Source: QZLE01 sp033852075 (GTDB lineage Bacteria > Pseudomonadota > Gammaproteobacteria > QZLD01). Taken from it: DNA of 64,000 nt. The DNA is taken from the NCBI GenBank assembly GCA_033852075.1, contig JAWSVC010000015.1, positions 124,001 through 188,000 of the forward strand, written 5' to 3'. The translations under genes and the position numbers were made by a program. The notes below the pieces were generated by a model. The model was not told where the DNA came from and made no database searches. It saw only the letters and a list, made by a program, of their open reading frames with translations. Below, one piece after another: positions 1 to 8,236 of this stretch; the stretch's first letter is position 1, and every line of letters begins with the position of its first letter.

Positions 1-1
1 A

Positions 2-739
2 ACAGGTAGTGGTAAAACAACCACTCTGTATTCCATTATTAACTATCTGGCTTCCGAAAGCGTAAATATCATGACTCTTGAAGACCCCGTCGAATATCCG
101 CTTGCCATGATAAGACAATCTTCAGTAAACGAAGCTGTAAAACTAGATTTCGCCAGTGGTATTCGCTCAATGATGCGTCAGGATCCAGATATAATTCTTG
201 TTGGTGAGGTACGTGATGCCGACACAGCAGAAATGGCCCTTAGAGCAGCCATGACCGGTCATCAGGTCTACTCTACCCTGCATACAAACTCCGCAGTTGG
301 GGCTATTCCAAGGCTTATCGATCTTGAAGTACCACCATCAATCATGGTTGGAAATATCATAGGAATAATTGCTCAAAGACTCGTACGCCTTTTATGTCCA
401 CATTGCAAAGAAGAATATGAACCAAGCGAAATTGAAATGATTCTCCTTGGTATAGATGAAGATGAAGAAGAGATCCCTAAATTATATCGCGCCAACGGTT
501 GTGAAAAATGTGAATACATTGGATACAAAGGGAGAATCTCATTACTTGAAATCCTGCGTGTTGATGAAGATATCGACGAATTAATTGTAAAAAGGGCATC
601 AAACCGTGAGATTACCAATATGGCGCTGGAAAAAGGCTTTATCCCAATAGCGGACGATGGCATTAGAAGAATTCTTGAAGGGGTTACTTCACTAGATGAG
701 GTATCCCGCGTAATCGACCTTACTTCGCGGCTTAAATAA
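2..739 (+). CDS. Type IV pilus/T2SS assembly ATPase, GspE/PilB family (MshE-like), 5' end missing
   Basis: C-terminal about 245 residues of a secretion/pilus assembly ATPase; the window opens inside the Walker A loop (TGSGKTTTLY), which is in frame from base 2. The Asp box (TLEDPVE), Walker B (ILVGEVRD) and His box (STLHTNSA) follow in the usual order. Near the C-terminus are two Cys pairs (CPHC and CEKC) of the tetracysteine zinc motif found in GspE/PilB/MshE but absent from PilT retraction ATPases. The protein should power pilus assembly at the cytoplasmic face of the inner membrane. It lies 8 nt upstream of a GspF gene and PilN/O/P-like genes, the order expected in MSHA-type operons. The N-terminal domain, which binds c-di-GMP in MshE, is outside the window, so MshE identity is an inference. 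Confidence 0.93.
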   Translation, partial: TGSGKTTTLYSIINYLASESVNIMTLEDPVEYPLAMIRQSSVNEAVKLDFASGIRSMMRQDPDIILVGEVRDADTAEMALRAAMTGHQVYSTLHTNSAVGAIPRLIDLEVPPSIMVGNIIGIIAQRLVRLLCPHCKEEYEPSEIEMILLGIDEDEEEIPKLYRANGCEKCEYIGYKGRISLLEILRVDEDIDELIVKRASNREITNMALEKGFIPIADDGIRRILEGVTSLDEVSRVIDLTSRLK

Positions 740-747
740 GACACAAA

Positions 748-1953
748 ATGGCAACTTACTTATACAAAGCAATAGACCAAAGAGGTAAAAAAATTAAAGG
801 ACAACTTGAGGCCAATAATTCTCAAGATGTTGAACTACGCCTGCAAAAAATGGATCTAGAGCCAATTATATATAAACCAGTCAATACCTCTAAGATCTCG
901 CTATTAAAATCAAGAGTAACCAGAAAAGACTTGATTGCATTTACATTCCATATGGAACAGCTAATTAAGGCGGGTGTTCCAATTCTTGAAACTCTTACAG
1001 ATCTGCGTGACAGCCTTCCACAAAACAGCGGCCTAAAACCAGTTGCTACCGGGCTCATAGAAGAGATTGAGGCCGGCAAAAATTTTTCGGGTGCATTAAG
1101 TAATTTTCCTAAGGTATTCAATAACATTTATATATCCACTGTAAAAGTTGGTGAAGAAAGTGGAAATCTACACCATGTTCTTTATGAACTTGCCGAAATG
1201 TTAAAATGGCAGGAAAAAATCGCAGCGCAAGCTAAAAAAATGATGATGTATCCGCTAATTGCCGGAACCGTAATTAGCGGCGTAGTACTTTTCTTGATGA
1301 TATATCTGGTTCCACAATTAGTTACCTTTCTTAAAAGCACTGGTAATGAAATCCCTCCTGCAACCCAGGCTCTAATAGCAACATCAGATTTTATAACCGC
1401 ATATTGGTACATAATTATTCCAACTCCATTTGTTATTGGCATTGGACTAAAAATCTCCCACTCAAGAAGCGATTACATGCGCTTTATAATCGACGATGCC
1501 ATATTACACCTTCCTTTATTCGGAAGCCTTAGCCACAAACTAAAAATTGCGCGATTTACCAAATATTTTGCTCTAATGTATGAATCAGGAATAACAGTCC
1601 TAGATACCCTAAACATGAGCAAAACTGTTGTTAACAATGTAGTTATCGAACAATCCATAGAAAGGGCGCAAACCCAAATCTCCCAAGGTGAAACTATTAG
1701 TAATAGCTTTAAAAACGTTGGAATGTTTCCCCCATTTGTTACAAGAATGATGGGGATTGGTGAAACCGGGGGCAGCCTTGATACAGCTTTGAATAATGTT
1801 TGTGAATTTTATACCCGCGAAGCAAATGACACGATAGATAAGATTGAACCTATGATTGTTCCATTATTAACCGTAGTACTGGCCTCTATACTCGGATGGA
1901 TTATGTATGCCGTTATCGGACCAATTTATGATGTGATATCTAAATTAAATTAG
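748..1953 (+). CDS. Inner-membrane platform protein, GspF/PilC family (MshG-like)
   Basis: A 401-residue polytopic protein of normal length for GspF/PilC/MshG. An N-terminal cytoplasmic segment is followed by two T2SSF repeats. Hydrophobic segments lie at about residues 170-195, 215-236 and 373-396, the usual three-helix layout. The conserved GE(E/T)(S/G)G signatures that end each repeat are visible (VGEESGNL near 133 and IGETGGSL near 336). In known systems the protein forms the inner-membrane platform that the assembly ATPase rotates. It begins 8 nt after the ATPase stop codon and is followed 16 nt later by the next gene, so all are probably one transcript. No strong ribosome-binding site precedes the ATG, consistent with translational coupling. 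Confidence 0.93.
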   Translation: MATYLYKAIDQRGKKIKGQLEANNSQDVELRLQKMDLEPIIYKPVNTSKISLLKSRVTRKDLIAFTFHMEQLIKAGVPILETLTDLRDSLPQNSGLKPVATGLIEEIEAGKNFSGALSNFPKVFNNIYISTVKVGEESGNLHHVLYELAEMLKWQEKIAAQAKKMMMYPLIAGTVISGVVLFLMIYLVPQLVTFLKSTGNEIPPATQALIATSDFITAYWYIIIPTPFVIGIGLKISHSRSDYMRFIIDDAILHLPLFGSLSHKLKIARFTKYFALMYESGITVLDTLNMSKTVVNNVVIEQSIERAQTQISQGETISNSFKNVGMFPPFVTRMMGIGETGGSLDTALNNVCEFYTREANDTIDKIEPMIVPLLTVVLASILGWIMYAVIGPIYDVISKLN

Positions 1954-1969
1954 GCGGAAACTAGAAATA

Positions 1970-3619
1970 ATGAAACAACTTTTTTACTTTTACGGATACA
2001 GACTAAAGGTGCTACGATGGCGCAAAGGTACTGTGATCGCAGCAAATGTCTTCGAGCCAAACGAAGAAGGCTTTGCTAAATTTCGTGAGTTCGTAAAAGA
2101 CCATAAAAACGTCAAAACAATGATGTTAGTGGATATTATTGAAGAAGACTTTCATTCAGACACAATACCAAAAGTATTAGGCAAAGATCACCAGGCTTTA
2201 TTAACTCGTTCTTTAAACAATAATTTCCGTGATGTTACATATCGTTGCGCGCTAACACATGGAAAATCAGAAACTGAAAAAGGCAAAGAAGAGATATTGC
2301 TTGGTGCTCTCACTAATACAGAGCTATTAACACCATGGCTATCTGAAATTCGCCGTCAAGGAATTCGTCTTACCGGGATCCAATCTGTATCCACAGTTGG
2401 AGAGGCATTATTGCCCAAAATAGGACTTGATGGAAAACCAACCCTACTGATAACTCAACAGCTCCCCTGGACCATTCGATTTTCATTCTATAAAAATGAA
2501 AACCTATATTTTAGCCGATTAATACCTACTCGCTTAAACGACATTTCAGAATTTCCTGATGTCATTATAAGCGAAATTGATTCAACCCTCCGTTATTTGC
2601 AATATAAGCGCCTAACCAATAACGCCAACGATATAAATATAACGCTAATACTAGCAGAAGAGTATGCCTCTTTAACCAACCAAACTCTCAAAAACATGCC
2701 GAATCTTAATTATAATGTTCGGACAGTTCCTGAAATTGCAGCAGAAGTTGGGATAAAAGAACCTCTTGAATCAACAACAGCAGATACCATCTTTGCTCAT
2801 ATCACAAAATTAAAACCCAGAAACCACTATGGTCGTGACGATGATCTTATTTGTCATAAAAGCCATACACTCAAAAACTTTCTTTATAGCATAAGCGCAG
2901 CAGTCGTAATTTTAGGGTTAGGTTTCTCTACATACCTTGGCATTAATAGCGCAATATTCGATAAAAACGCCCTATCAGCACAAAACAATGCGCAAAACTT
3001 TCAGCAAAAATATGAAGAGCAATCCATGCAATTAGATGAATTGCTCGATAATGCTGAAATATTAAAACAATCAGTTGATGCTGTATCAAAGTTATCAAGA
3101 GATAAAACCTATAAACCGGAGTATCTTTTAGAAAAGCTCAGTCGAGTAATTGCAAATTTTCCGCAAATTCAACTCGGCAAAATTGAAATAACCTACGACA
3201 CTGGATTAGTAGTTCCAGACCCAGCCAATCCAGCAAGCATGGAACCTAATTTAGAGCCACCAAATCCCACATATCCAAAACCAATATTAAATATTGATGC
3301 CACACTTATTGGCATGGATAAAGACTACCGAGAGTCTTTAAAATTAGTGGCAAAATTTAAAAATGATCTAGCCAATTTAAATTCCGTAACAAAAGTCGAA
3401 ATTGTCAAACAGCCAGTGGAAATAACACCTGAAACCCAATTTAGCGGCAATACCGGAGCATCAATTGTAACTTCCGGCAATAATTTAAATCAGAATCAAT
3501 TCTCAATAAAAATAACATTTGATCGAAATATGCCTAAAGATGATACTGAGAATACAAATATAAGCATGAATAAATCATTTACCTCGCCACTACTAACAAG
3601 CGGGAGTATGAATTCATGA
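1970..3619 (+). CDS. PilM/PilN-like pilus assembly protein (MshI-like)
   Basis: 549 residues. The first roughly 290 are soluble and resemble the actin-fold PilM/GspL cytoplasmic domain in size and position. One membrane helix follows at about 303-325, then a coiled-coil and periplasmic PilN-like part to the end. This layout suggests PilM and PilN are combined in one chain, as in GspL or MshI. It would link the cytoplasmic ATPase to the periplasmic PilO-like subunit encoded next. The stop overlaps the next start in an ATGA (3616-3619), showing translational coupling. Sequence identity to any named family is not obvious by eye; the call rests on topology and on its place between a GspF gene and a PilO-like gene. 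Confidence 0.7.
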   Translation: MKQLFYFYGYRLKVLRWRKGTVIAANVFEPNEEGFAKFREFVKDHKNVKTMMLVDIIEEDFHSDTIPKVLGKDHQALLTRSLNNNFRDVTYRCALTHGKSETEKGKEEILLGALTNTELLTPWLSEIRRQGIRLTGIQSVSTVGEALLPKIGLDGKPTLLITQQLPWTIRFSFYKNENLYFSRLIPTRLNDISEFPDVIISEIDSTLRYLQYKRLTNNANDINITLILAEEYASLTNQTLKNMPNLNYNVRTVPEIAAEVGIKEPLESTTADTIFAHITKLKPRNHYGRDDDLICHKSHTLKNFLYSISAAVVILGLGFSTYLGINSAIFDKNALSAQNNAQNFQQKYEEQSMQLDELLDNAEILKQSVDAVSKLSRDKTYKPEYLLEKLSRVIANFPQIQLGKIEITYDTGLVVPDPANPASMEPNLEPPNPTYPKPILNIDATLIGMDKDYRESLKLVAKFKNDLANLNSVTKVEIVKQPVEITPETQFSGNTGASIVTSGNNLNQNQFSIKITFDRNMPKDDTENTNISMNKSFTSPLLTSGSMNS

Positions 3620-4248
3620 ATAAATTTGACGGCCAAATAATTAAACGCAGTATATTCGTACTATTAATTTCGATAGTAATTATTGGAATTACAACCGGAA
3701 TTAGCTATTACATAAACGACAATGCATCACGTAACTACCAAAACGCAAAAAATAATTTAGATTCAATCAAATCTAACTATGAAGACTTGATTAATAGAAA
3801 TAATATATTTGTTGAATATGCAAAACTATATCAACAATTAAAAATTAAAGGAGTCATAGGACAAGAAAACAGACTCACATGGATTGAGGCCTTACAAGAA
3901 GCCAATAAAACATTAAAACTACCTTCTTTGCAATACACAATATCACCACAAGAAGAATACCCAATTGACCTAGTTGGTAACGATTTTTATGATGTTCAAG
4001 TAAAAAAAACCAATATGAGCATCAACATGGGATTACTGCATGAAGAAGATATGTTTAATATCTTAACAAGCTTACAAAAAAATGCTCGCGGACATTTTTT
4101 AATTGATGATTGTACAATCACTCCGAACTATATACCCAAGAATATTTCAGATATAGATATATCTAGGCCTCTTCTCAATGCCGACTGCAATATACATTGG
4201 CTACAGGTAACATTATTAACACCTGACAACATAGCTATGGAGCAATAA
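3616..4248 (+). CDS. PilO-like bitopic pilus assembly protein (MshJ-like)
   Basis: A 210-residue protein with one N-terminal membrane helix (about residues 12-33), a short coiled coil (about 38-80) and a periplasmic domain, the topology and length of PilO/GspM/MshJ. PilO-type proteins pair with PilN in the periplasm to align the inner-membrane platform with the secretin. The gene starts inside the stop codon of the PilM/N-like gene and ends 1 nt before the next start, so expression should be tightly coupled. Assignment is by topology and gene order rather than by a sequence motif. Confidence 0.65.
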   Translation: MNKFDGQIIKRSIFVLLISIVIIGITTGISYYINDNASRNYQNAKNNLDSIKSNYEDLINRNNIFVEYAKLYQQLKIKGVIGQENRLTWIEALQEANKTLKLPSLQYTISPQEEYPIDLVGNDFYDVQVKKTNMSINMGLLHEEDMFNILTSLQKNARGHFLIDDCTITPNYIPKNISDIDISRPLLNADCNIHWLQVTLLTPDNIAMEQ

Positions 4249-4249
4249 G

Positions 4250-4891
4250 ATGAATATACGAACTATTTATATATATAGAATTCTATTTAGCCTTCTTATT
4301 ATTTTAGGTATATCCATTTCACAAACAGCATACAGTGAAAATACTAAAGACCAACATATCAATAGATTATTCCTTACGCCTGAGTTTCGTGCACAAATCG
4401 ATCTATATCGAACAAATCCAGATCTATATAAACCTAAAGAAACTATTACAAGGGGAAAAGAAGACGAAACAATCAGCGAAACACCACAATCTTCAACCAT
4501 AACTATTAAAGGGATAATCACAAAACCTGATGGTTCAAAGATTGCTTGGATTAATGAAGAACAAACCCCGCAGTTGCTAAATAATCAAAATAAAATCGAC
4601 AATAATGCTGTTCTTGTAAATATTAATGAGAAAACAACTATAAAACTTAAAGCCGGCCAAACTTTCAATACCGAAGATAATACTGTCAAAGAGACATTTA
4701 ATGCAAAGCAAGAGAGTATCGAATCATCAAATTCTGACCAAGATAGCTCTGATATAAATACAAACAACAATTCTGCTCAAAACGCCGAACAATCGGTAGA
4801 AGAACCTCACGAAATCACTAAAACTTTAATAGATATAGTAAATCACAAAAAATCAACTGCTAAGTTTGTTGAAAGAGAGTTTGAACCTTAA
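4250..4891 (+). CDS. Periplasmic PilP/MshK-like protein
   Basis: 213 residues with an N-terminal signal-like hydrophobic stretch (about 8-27, ending near AYS-EN) and no later membrane segment, so it is probably periplasmic. A small beta-rich segment around residues 83-140 (TITIKGIITKPDGSKIAWIN and what follows) resembles the GspC/GspB/PilP/MshK homology-region fold that docks to the secretin. The remainder is low-complexity and rich in Asn, Ser, Glu and Asp. It starts 1 nt after the PilO-like stop codon. In MSHA operons this position is held by MshK, which is usually shorter; the acidic C-terminal extension is therefore unusual. Moderate confidence, from position and the small domain only. 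Confidence 0.5.
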   Translation: MNIRTIYIYRILFSLLIILGISISQTAYSENTKDQHINRLFLTPEFRAQIDLYRTNPDLYKPKETITRGKEDETISETPQSSTITIKGIITKPDGSKIAWINEEQTPQLLNNQNKIDNNAVLVNINEKTTIKLKAGQTFNTEDNTVKETFNAKQESIESSNSDQDSSDINTNNNSAQNAEQSVEEPHEITKTLIDIVNHKKSTAKFVEREFEP

Positions 4892-4947
4892 ATCAACCAT
4901 CTATTATTTAATACAAATATGCAATGCTTCTAAATGGAATACTTACG

Positions 4948-6681
4948 ATGAAATACCGCACCATTAATAAAAACAGTCAGCAAGGAGCGGTTCTTCTATT
5001 ACTAATGTTTGCAATAATAATTGGCATGGCCTCATTCTTTCTGGTTGCATATAACAATAACAAACTAAGCATCCAAAATGACAAAGAAACAAGCGAAACA
5101 CTAGGCCTGGCAAAACAAGCTATATTAGACTACGTAACCGCAAACTATCACCTATATCAAACCGGAGACTATGGATTCTTACCATGTCCAGATACATCCG
5201 CAGGCGCATCGTTAAGTGATGGAGATGAACACAAATATTGCCTTAACTCTCATATCAATAGCATTGGACACCTACCCTGGCGAACTCTTGGACTATCTCC
5301 ATTAAAGGACTCTTCTGGTGAATGCTTATGGTATGTAGTAACAGGCCTTAAAAAACAAGATGACATTAACGATACAGAAAGTGGCCTAATCAGACTTTAC
5401 AGTGGTGATCGAATAACCGAAATATCTGATCCTTCAGATCCATTCGTAGCAGCAATAATCGCCCCAAAAACATCATTGGCATATCAAGCCAGAGCATTAA
5501 ACAATCAAAATGTAATTTGTGAACAAAGTTTCGATGCTACCGACTATCTGGATCAAACTATGCTTGCCGCCAGTGGGCAACTTATCAATAATTCTGCCTT
5601 AAACGGCACCATTGATACACCGGATGTTTTTATTTCTGCACAAAAATCATCAATTAATTCACTTCCACCTTATTCAGCAACAAATCCCCAACCATTCAAC
5701 GACCAAATAATATATATAACCAGAAACGAACTACTAGCAGCTATACAAGACGCAGGAGATACCGCAGAAACAGGTCCTTCAGAAGCTGAACTGGATGTAT
5801 CAACTGCTCAAATCAGTTTTGCCAACAATCTGGATCAATTTAATATTAAAAGGGAAAATGCCACTTATACGACTACAGGATCAGGAGAAGATAGCGAATT
5901 GATCCTGCATACAGATATAAGTACAACTCAGGCACAACAACACATATGTTTATGGTACGACGATACATTTGAACTTGAGAATAGAAAACTCAGAACATTT
6001 TTTAAATTTAAACTTCAGGAAGACACGTCACCAGATAGCATGGGTAGATGTTCTGGTTTCACATTCGCTATAACTCCAGGACCTTCTACAACCTGCGGCA
6101 ACGATGGTGGCAACCTTGGATTTACAGGAATGCCCGGCCCCCTAGGCAACCGCTCCTTCGCAGTTGAATACGATATAGCACCAACTAACTCTAAAAATGA
6201 TCCAGTAGAAAATCACATAGCAGTTGTCACCAATTCCCATAATTCCCACAACACTGGTGGCAATGCATCATGCCCAAGCACAGGGTGTGCAAGTATTGGG
6301 TCTACAACACAGGAAGAAATAACCTGGACCGAAAACTTGGCAGAACACAGCACCAGGATAGAAATTCAAACTGGTTTTACAACTGATGAATGTTTAGATG
6401 GTGATGCAGGTAATGGCGGCGACTACGCAAAAGTTATCACCTGGGTAAACTGTACAGGTTCATCATGCACGGACATGGGAAAACTCGATGCTGATTATAA
6501 TGAGGGAACCAATCTCCCCATGCTATCTCACTGTATTGATTACCCCAGACAAATGGAAGGTAATCCTGATGATGGCGAAAATGGCATTAGATTTGGCTTT
6601 ACTGCTGCTATTGGTGGCTGTAATGCCGGACCGGTTCCAACAGATATAACCCTATCCGAATTCGGGCTAACCTTTGAATAA
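4948..6681 (+). CDS. Pilin-like protein with C-terminal L-type lectin-like domain (MshP/MshQ-like)
   Basis: I prefer the ATG at 4948 (577 residues) over one at 4924, because GGA lies 9 nt upstream and the first has no such site. The N-terminus has a pilin-like hydrophobic helix (about residues 12-36, GAVLLLLMFAIIIGMASFF) without the canonical Glu-5, like PilX/GspK/MshP minor pilins. A Cys-containing module with LPCPD and LPWRTLGL follows. From about residue 285 to the end the sequence has the order of motifs of legume (L-type) lectins: GFTFAI, a Gly-rich NLGF, SFAVEYDIA and NHIAVV, with many Cys. I infer a tip adhesin that binds glycans, matching the MshQ position in MSHA operons. It follows the PilP-like gene after 56 nt. 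Confidence 0.72.
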   Translation: MKYRTINKNSQQGAVLLLLMFAIIIGMASFFLVAYNNNKLSIQNDKETSETLGLAKQAILDYVTANYHLYQTGDYGFLPCPDTSAGASLSDGDEHKYCLNSHINSIGHLPWRTLGLSPLKDSSGECLWYVVTGLKKQDDINDTESGLIRLYSGDRITEISDPSDPFVAAIIAPKTSLAYQARALNNQNVICEQSFDATDYLDQTMLAASGQLINNSALNGTIDTPDVFISAQKSSINSLPPYSATNPQPFNDQIIYITRNELLAAIQDAGDTAETGPSEAELDVSTAQISFANNLDQFNIKRENATYTTTGSGEDSELILHTDISTTQAQQHICLWYDDTFELENRKLRTFFKFKLQEDTSPDSMGRCSGFTFAITPGPSTTCGNDGGNLGFTGMPGPLGNRSFAVEYDIAPTNSKNDPVENHIAVVTNSHNSHNTGGNASCPSTGCASIGSTTQEEITWTENLAEHSTRIEIQTGFTTDECLDGDAGNGGDYAKVITWVNCTGSSCTDMGKLDADYNEGTNLPMLSHCIDYPRQMEGNPDDGENGIRFGFTAAIGGCNAGPVPTDITLSEFGLTFE

Positions 6682-6696
6682 CGACAAGGATACAAA

Positions 6697-7587
6697 ATGA
6701 AAAGCTATATAATTTCACCAAAACAGCAAATAGGTTTTTCATTAGTTGAGATGGCCATAGTGCTGGTAATTATTGGGCTCCTGGCAGGAGGAATATTAAT
6801 ACCAATAAGCGAACAATTGCAAAATACCAGATCAACCGATAACAAAAACCAAATGGAAACCATAAAAGAGGCGCTGATAGGCTTCGCAATTGCTAACGGA
6901 CGCCTTCCCTGCCCTGCAATCGTTAACTCCAACGGCATAGAATCTCCCGTAGGTGGAGGAACATGTACTACACAACACGGATTTATACCATATCAAACAT
7001 TAGGGCTAGAGGGGCAATTTAATGAAGACAATATTTATTCTGACCCATGGAATAACCCATACGGCTACAGTGTAACAAACCGCGACATAGATTCTAACAA
7101 CCAACCAGACTTCACCACAGCTGGTGAATTACAAAACATTATTTCAGATACAACTCTAGTTGACGAAAATTCTAATCAGCTAGGTATCAGAGCACTAACT
7201 TTAACATATAGCGAATCATCAACATGGCCATCAAGCCCATGTACAGGCGCAGGAAACACAAACTGTAATGACCTTACTGTTTATAATGATATTGGAGCTG
7301 CTCAAACTACACTAACTTATAATGCTCCAGCGGTAATCTATTCTTTGGGCAAAAACTGGGCAGAATATAATGTACCAGGAACAGGTATTCCTTCTCCGTA
7401 TGAAGCAGAAAACGTTGGTGCTACTATAAATGGATCAAGAGCCTATTATGTTGCTGGTAATGCAGAGTTTATCTACCATGAAAAAAGTCAACAAACAGGT
7501 CGCACCTATGATGATGAAGTAGTATGGATATCAAAGCCAATATTAATAGGCAAACTATTAACATCCGGACAGATTTCAGCACCTTAA
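6697..7587 (+). CDS. Prepilin-type minor pilin
   Basis: 296 residues. A 13-residue leader ends in Gly before FSLVE, then a hydrophobic helix (MAIVLVIIGLLAGGIL), the signature cut and methylated by a GspO/PilD prepilin peptidase. Glu-5 of the mature protein is present. The globular part repeats the LPCP...GFIPYQTLGL module also seen in the preceding gene (LPCPD...LPWRTLGL), suggesting the two are related minor pilins. AAGG lies about 9 nt before the ATG. It is the last gene of the operon and is followed by a strong terminator near 7680. The prepilin peptidase is not in this window. Confidence 0.85.
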   Translation: MKSYIISPKQQIGFSLVEMAIVLVIIGLLAGGILIPISEQLQNTRSTDNKNQMETIKEALIGFAIANGRLPCPAIVNSNGIESPVGGGTCTTQHGFIPYQTLGLEGQFNEDNIYSDPWNNPYGYSVTNRDIDSNNQPDFTTAGELQNIISDTTLVDENSNQLGIRALTLTYSESSTWPSSPCTGAGNTNCNDLTVYNDIGAAQTTLTYNAPAVIYSLGKNWAEYNVPGTGIPSPYEAENVGATINGSRAYYVAGNAEFIYHEKSQQTGRTYDDEVVWISKPILIGKLLTSGQISAP

Positions 7588-7678
7588 AGTTGATATACCA
7601 TAAAGCTTTTCGAATAATATTTTCTCAAAAACAAGGCTTCACTATCACGCAGTATTGGGGAAATAGATTCGAAAATAA

Positions 7679-7709
7679 AAAAGCCGCTCAACAACTTGAG
7701 CGGCTTTTT
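7679..7709. terminator. Bidirectional rho-independent terminator
   Basis: A perfect stem AAGCCGCTCA/TTGAGCGGCTT around a 4-5 nt loop, flanked by an A run on the left and TTTTTA on the right. On the + strand it ends the pilus operon. On the - strand it lies immediately downstream of the tRNA-Glu gene and ends that transcript. Confidence 0.9.
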
Positions 7710-7715
7710 AGAATA

Positions 7716-7791
7716 TGGCGTCCCCTAGGGGGTTCGAACCCCTGTTACCGCCGTGAAAGGGCGGTGTCCTAGGCCTCTAGACGAAGGGGAC
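7716..7791 (-). tRNA. tRNA-Glu (anticodon TTC)
   Basis: Read on the - strand this is a 76-nt tRNA with encoded CCA. The acceptor stem GTCCCCT pairs with AGGGGAC, the D-arm region is TCGTCTAGAGGCC, the anticodon loop is CTTTCAC with stem CCGCC/GGCGG, and the T arm is CAGGGGTTCGAACCCCCT. It is almost identical in sequence to E. coli tRNA-Glu(UUC). It has its own sigma-70 promoter upstream (7841-7869) and a terminator directly downstream. Confidence 0.97.
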
Positions 7792-7840
7792 GCAAGGACT
7801 ACAGCGAAGCTTTTGCGTATCAGCCTCAAGCTGTGGGCGT

Positions 7841-7869
7841 ATAATACGGTTGAGTGCGTTATGTGTCAA
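7841..7869 (-). promoter_or_regulatory. Sigma-70 promoter of tRNA-Glu
   Basis: On the - strand a perfect -35 TTGACA (7864-7869) is followed by a 17-nt spacer and a -10 TATTAT (7841-7846). The segment just downstream of the -10 (ACGCCCACAG) is GC-rich, like stringently controlled stable-RNA promoters. The mature tRNA begins about 50 nt downstream. Confidence 0.9.
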
Positions 7870-8236
7870 CAAAATTACAAAAAAAATGTGACTCTTTTAT
7901 TAATTTTTTTTAATACCTTACTCCAAGGTATTGTTTGCACGATAAATTGGCCGTAAAGACTATTGCAAAACTTCCATTTTTAACATCAATGCCCGTACAC
8001 TATAGAGCGCATTACAACTTAATCGCATCATATTCAATCAAGTTAAAATAATAACAAAACATCAATATTTTTATTATGCGAATATCTCTTAAACGGTTAT
8101 ACTCTACATACCTAAATTAAAGTACTACTTTAGGTGGACAACAGCTTTGTAAGTGCATGGAACTATGGATTTACGCACTTTTAGGCCACATATTTTTGGT
8201 TATAAGTTATTGAACTTTAGTTAATGGATAGCGTTT
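7870..8236. other. Intergenic region upstream of damX
   Basis: No convincing gene. It holds a perfect 8-bp inverted repeat at 7912-7932 (AATACCTT/AAGGTATT, 5-nt loop) with no T run on its 3' side in either direction. It also holds a shorter palindromic segment at 8111-8134 (CCTAAA...TTTAGG) and a TATACT -10-like hexamer at 8098-8103 without a clear -35. The 5' leader of damX is therefore long, or its promoter is weak. A regulatory role is possible but not shown. Confidence 0.4.

Noticed and set aside
7524..7956. Two short + strand frames over the tRNA and terminator
   Set aside because: They overlap the end of a pilin gene, a strong terminator, a tRNA on the other strand and its promoter; they show no protein-like composition or ribosome-binding site.
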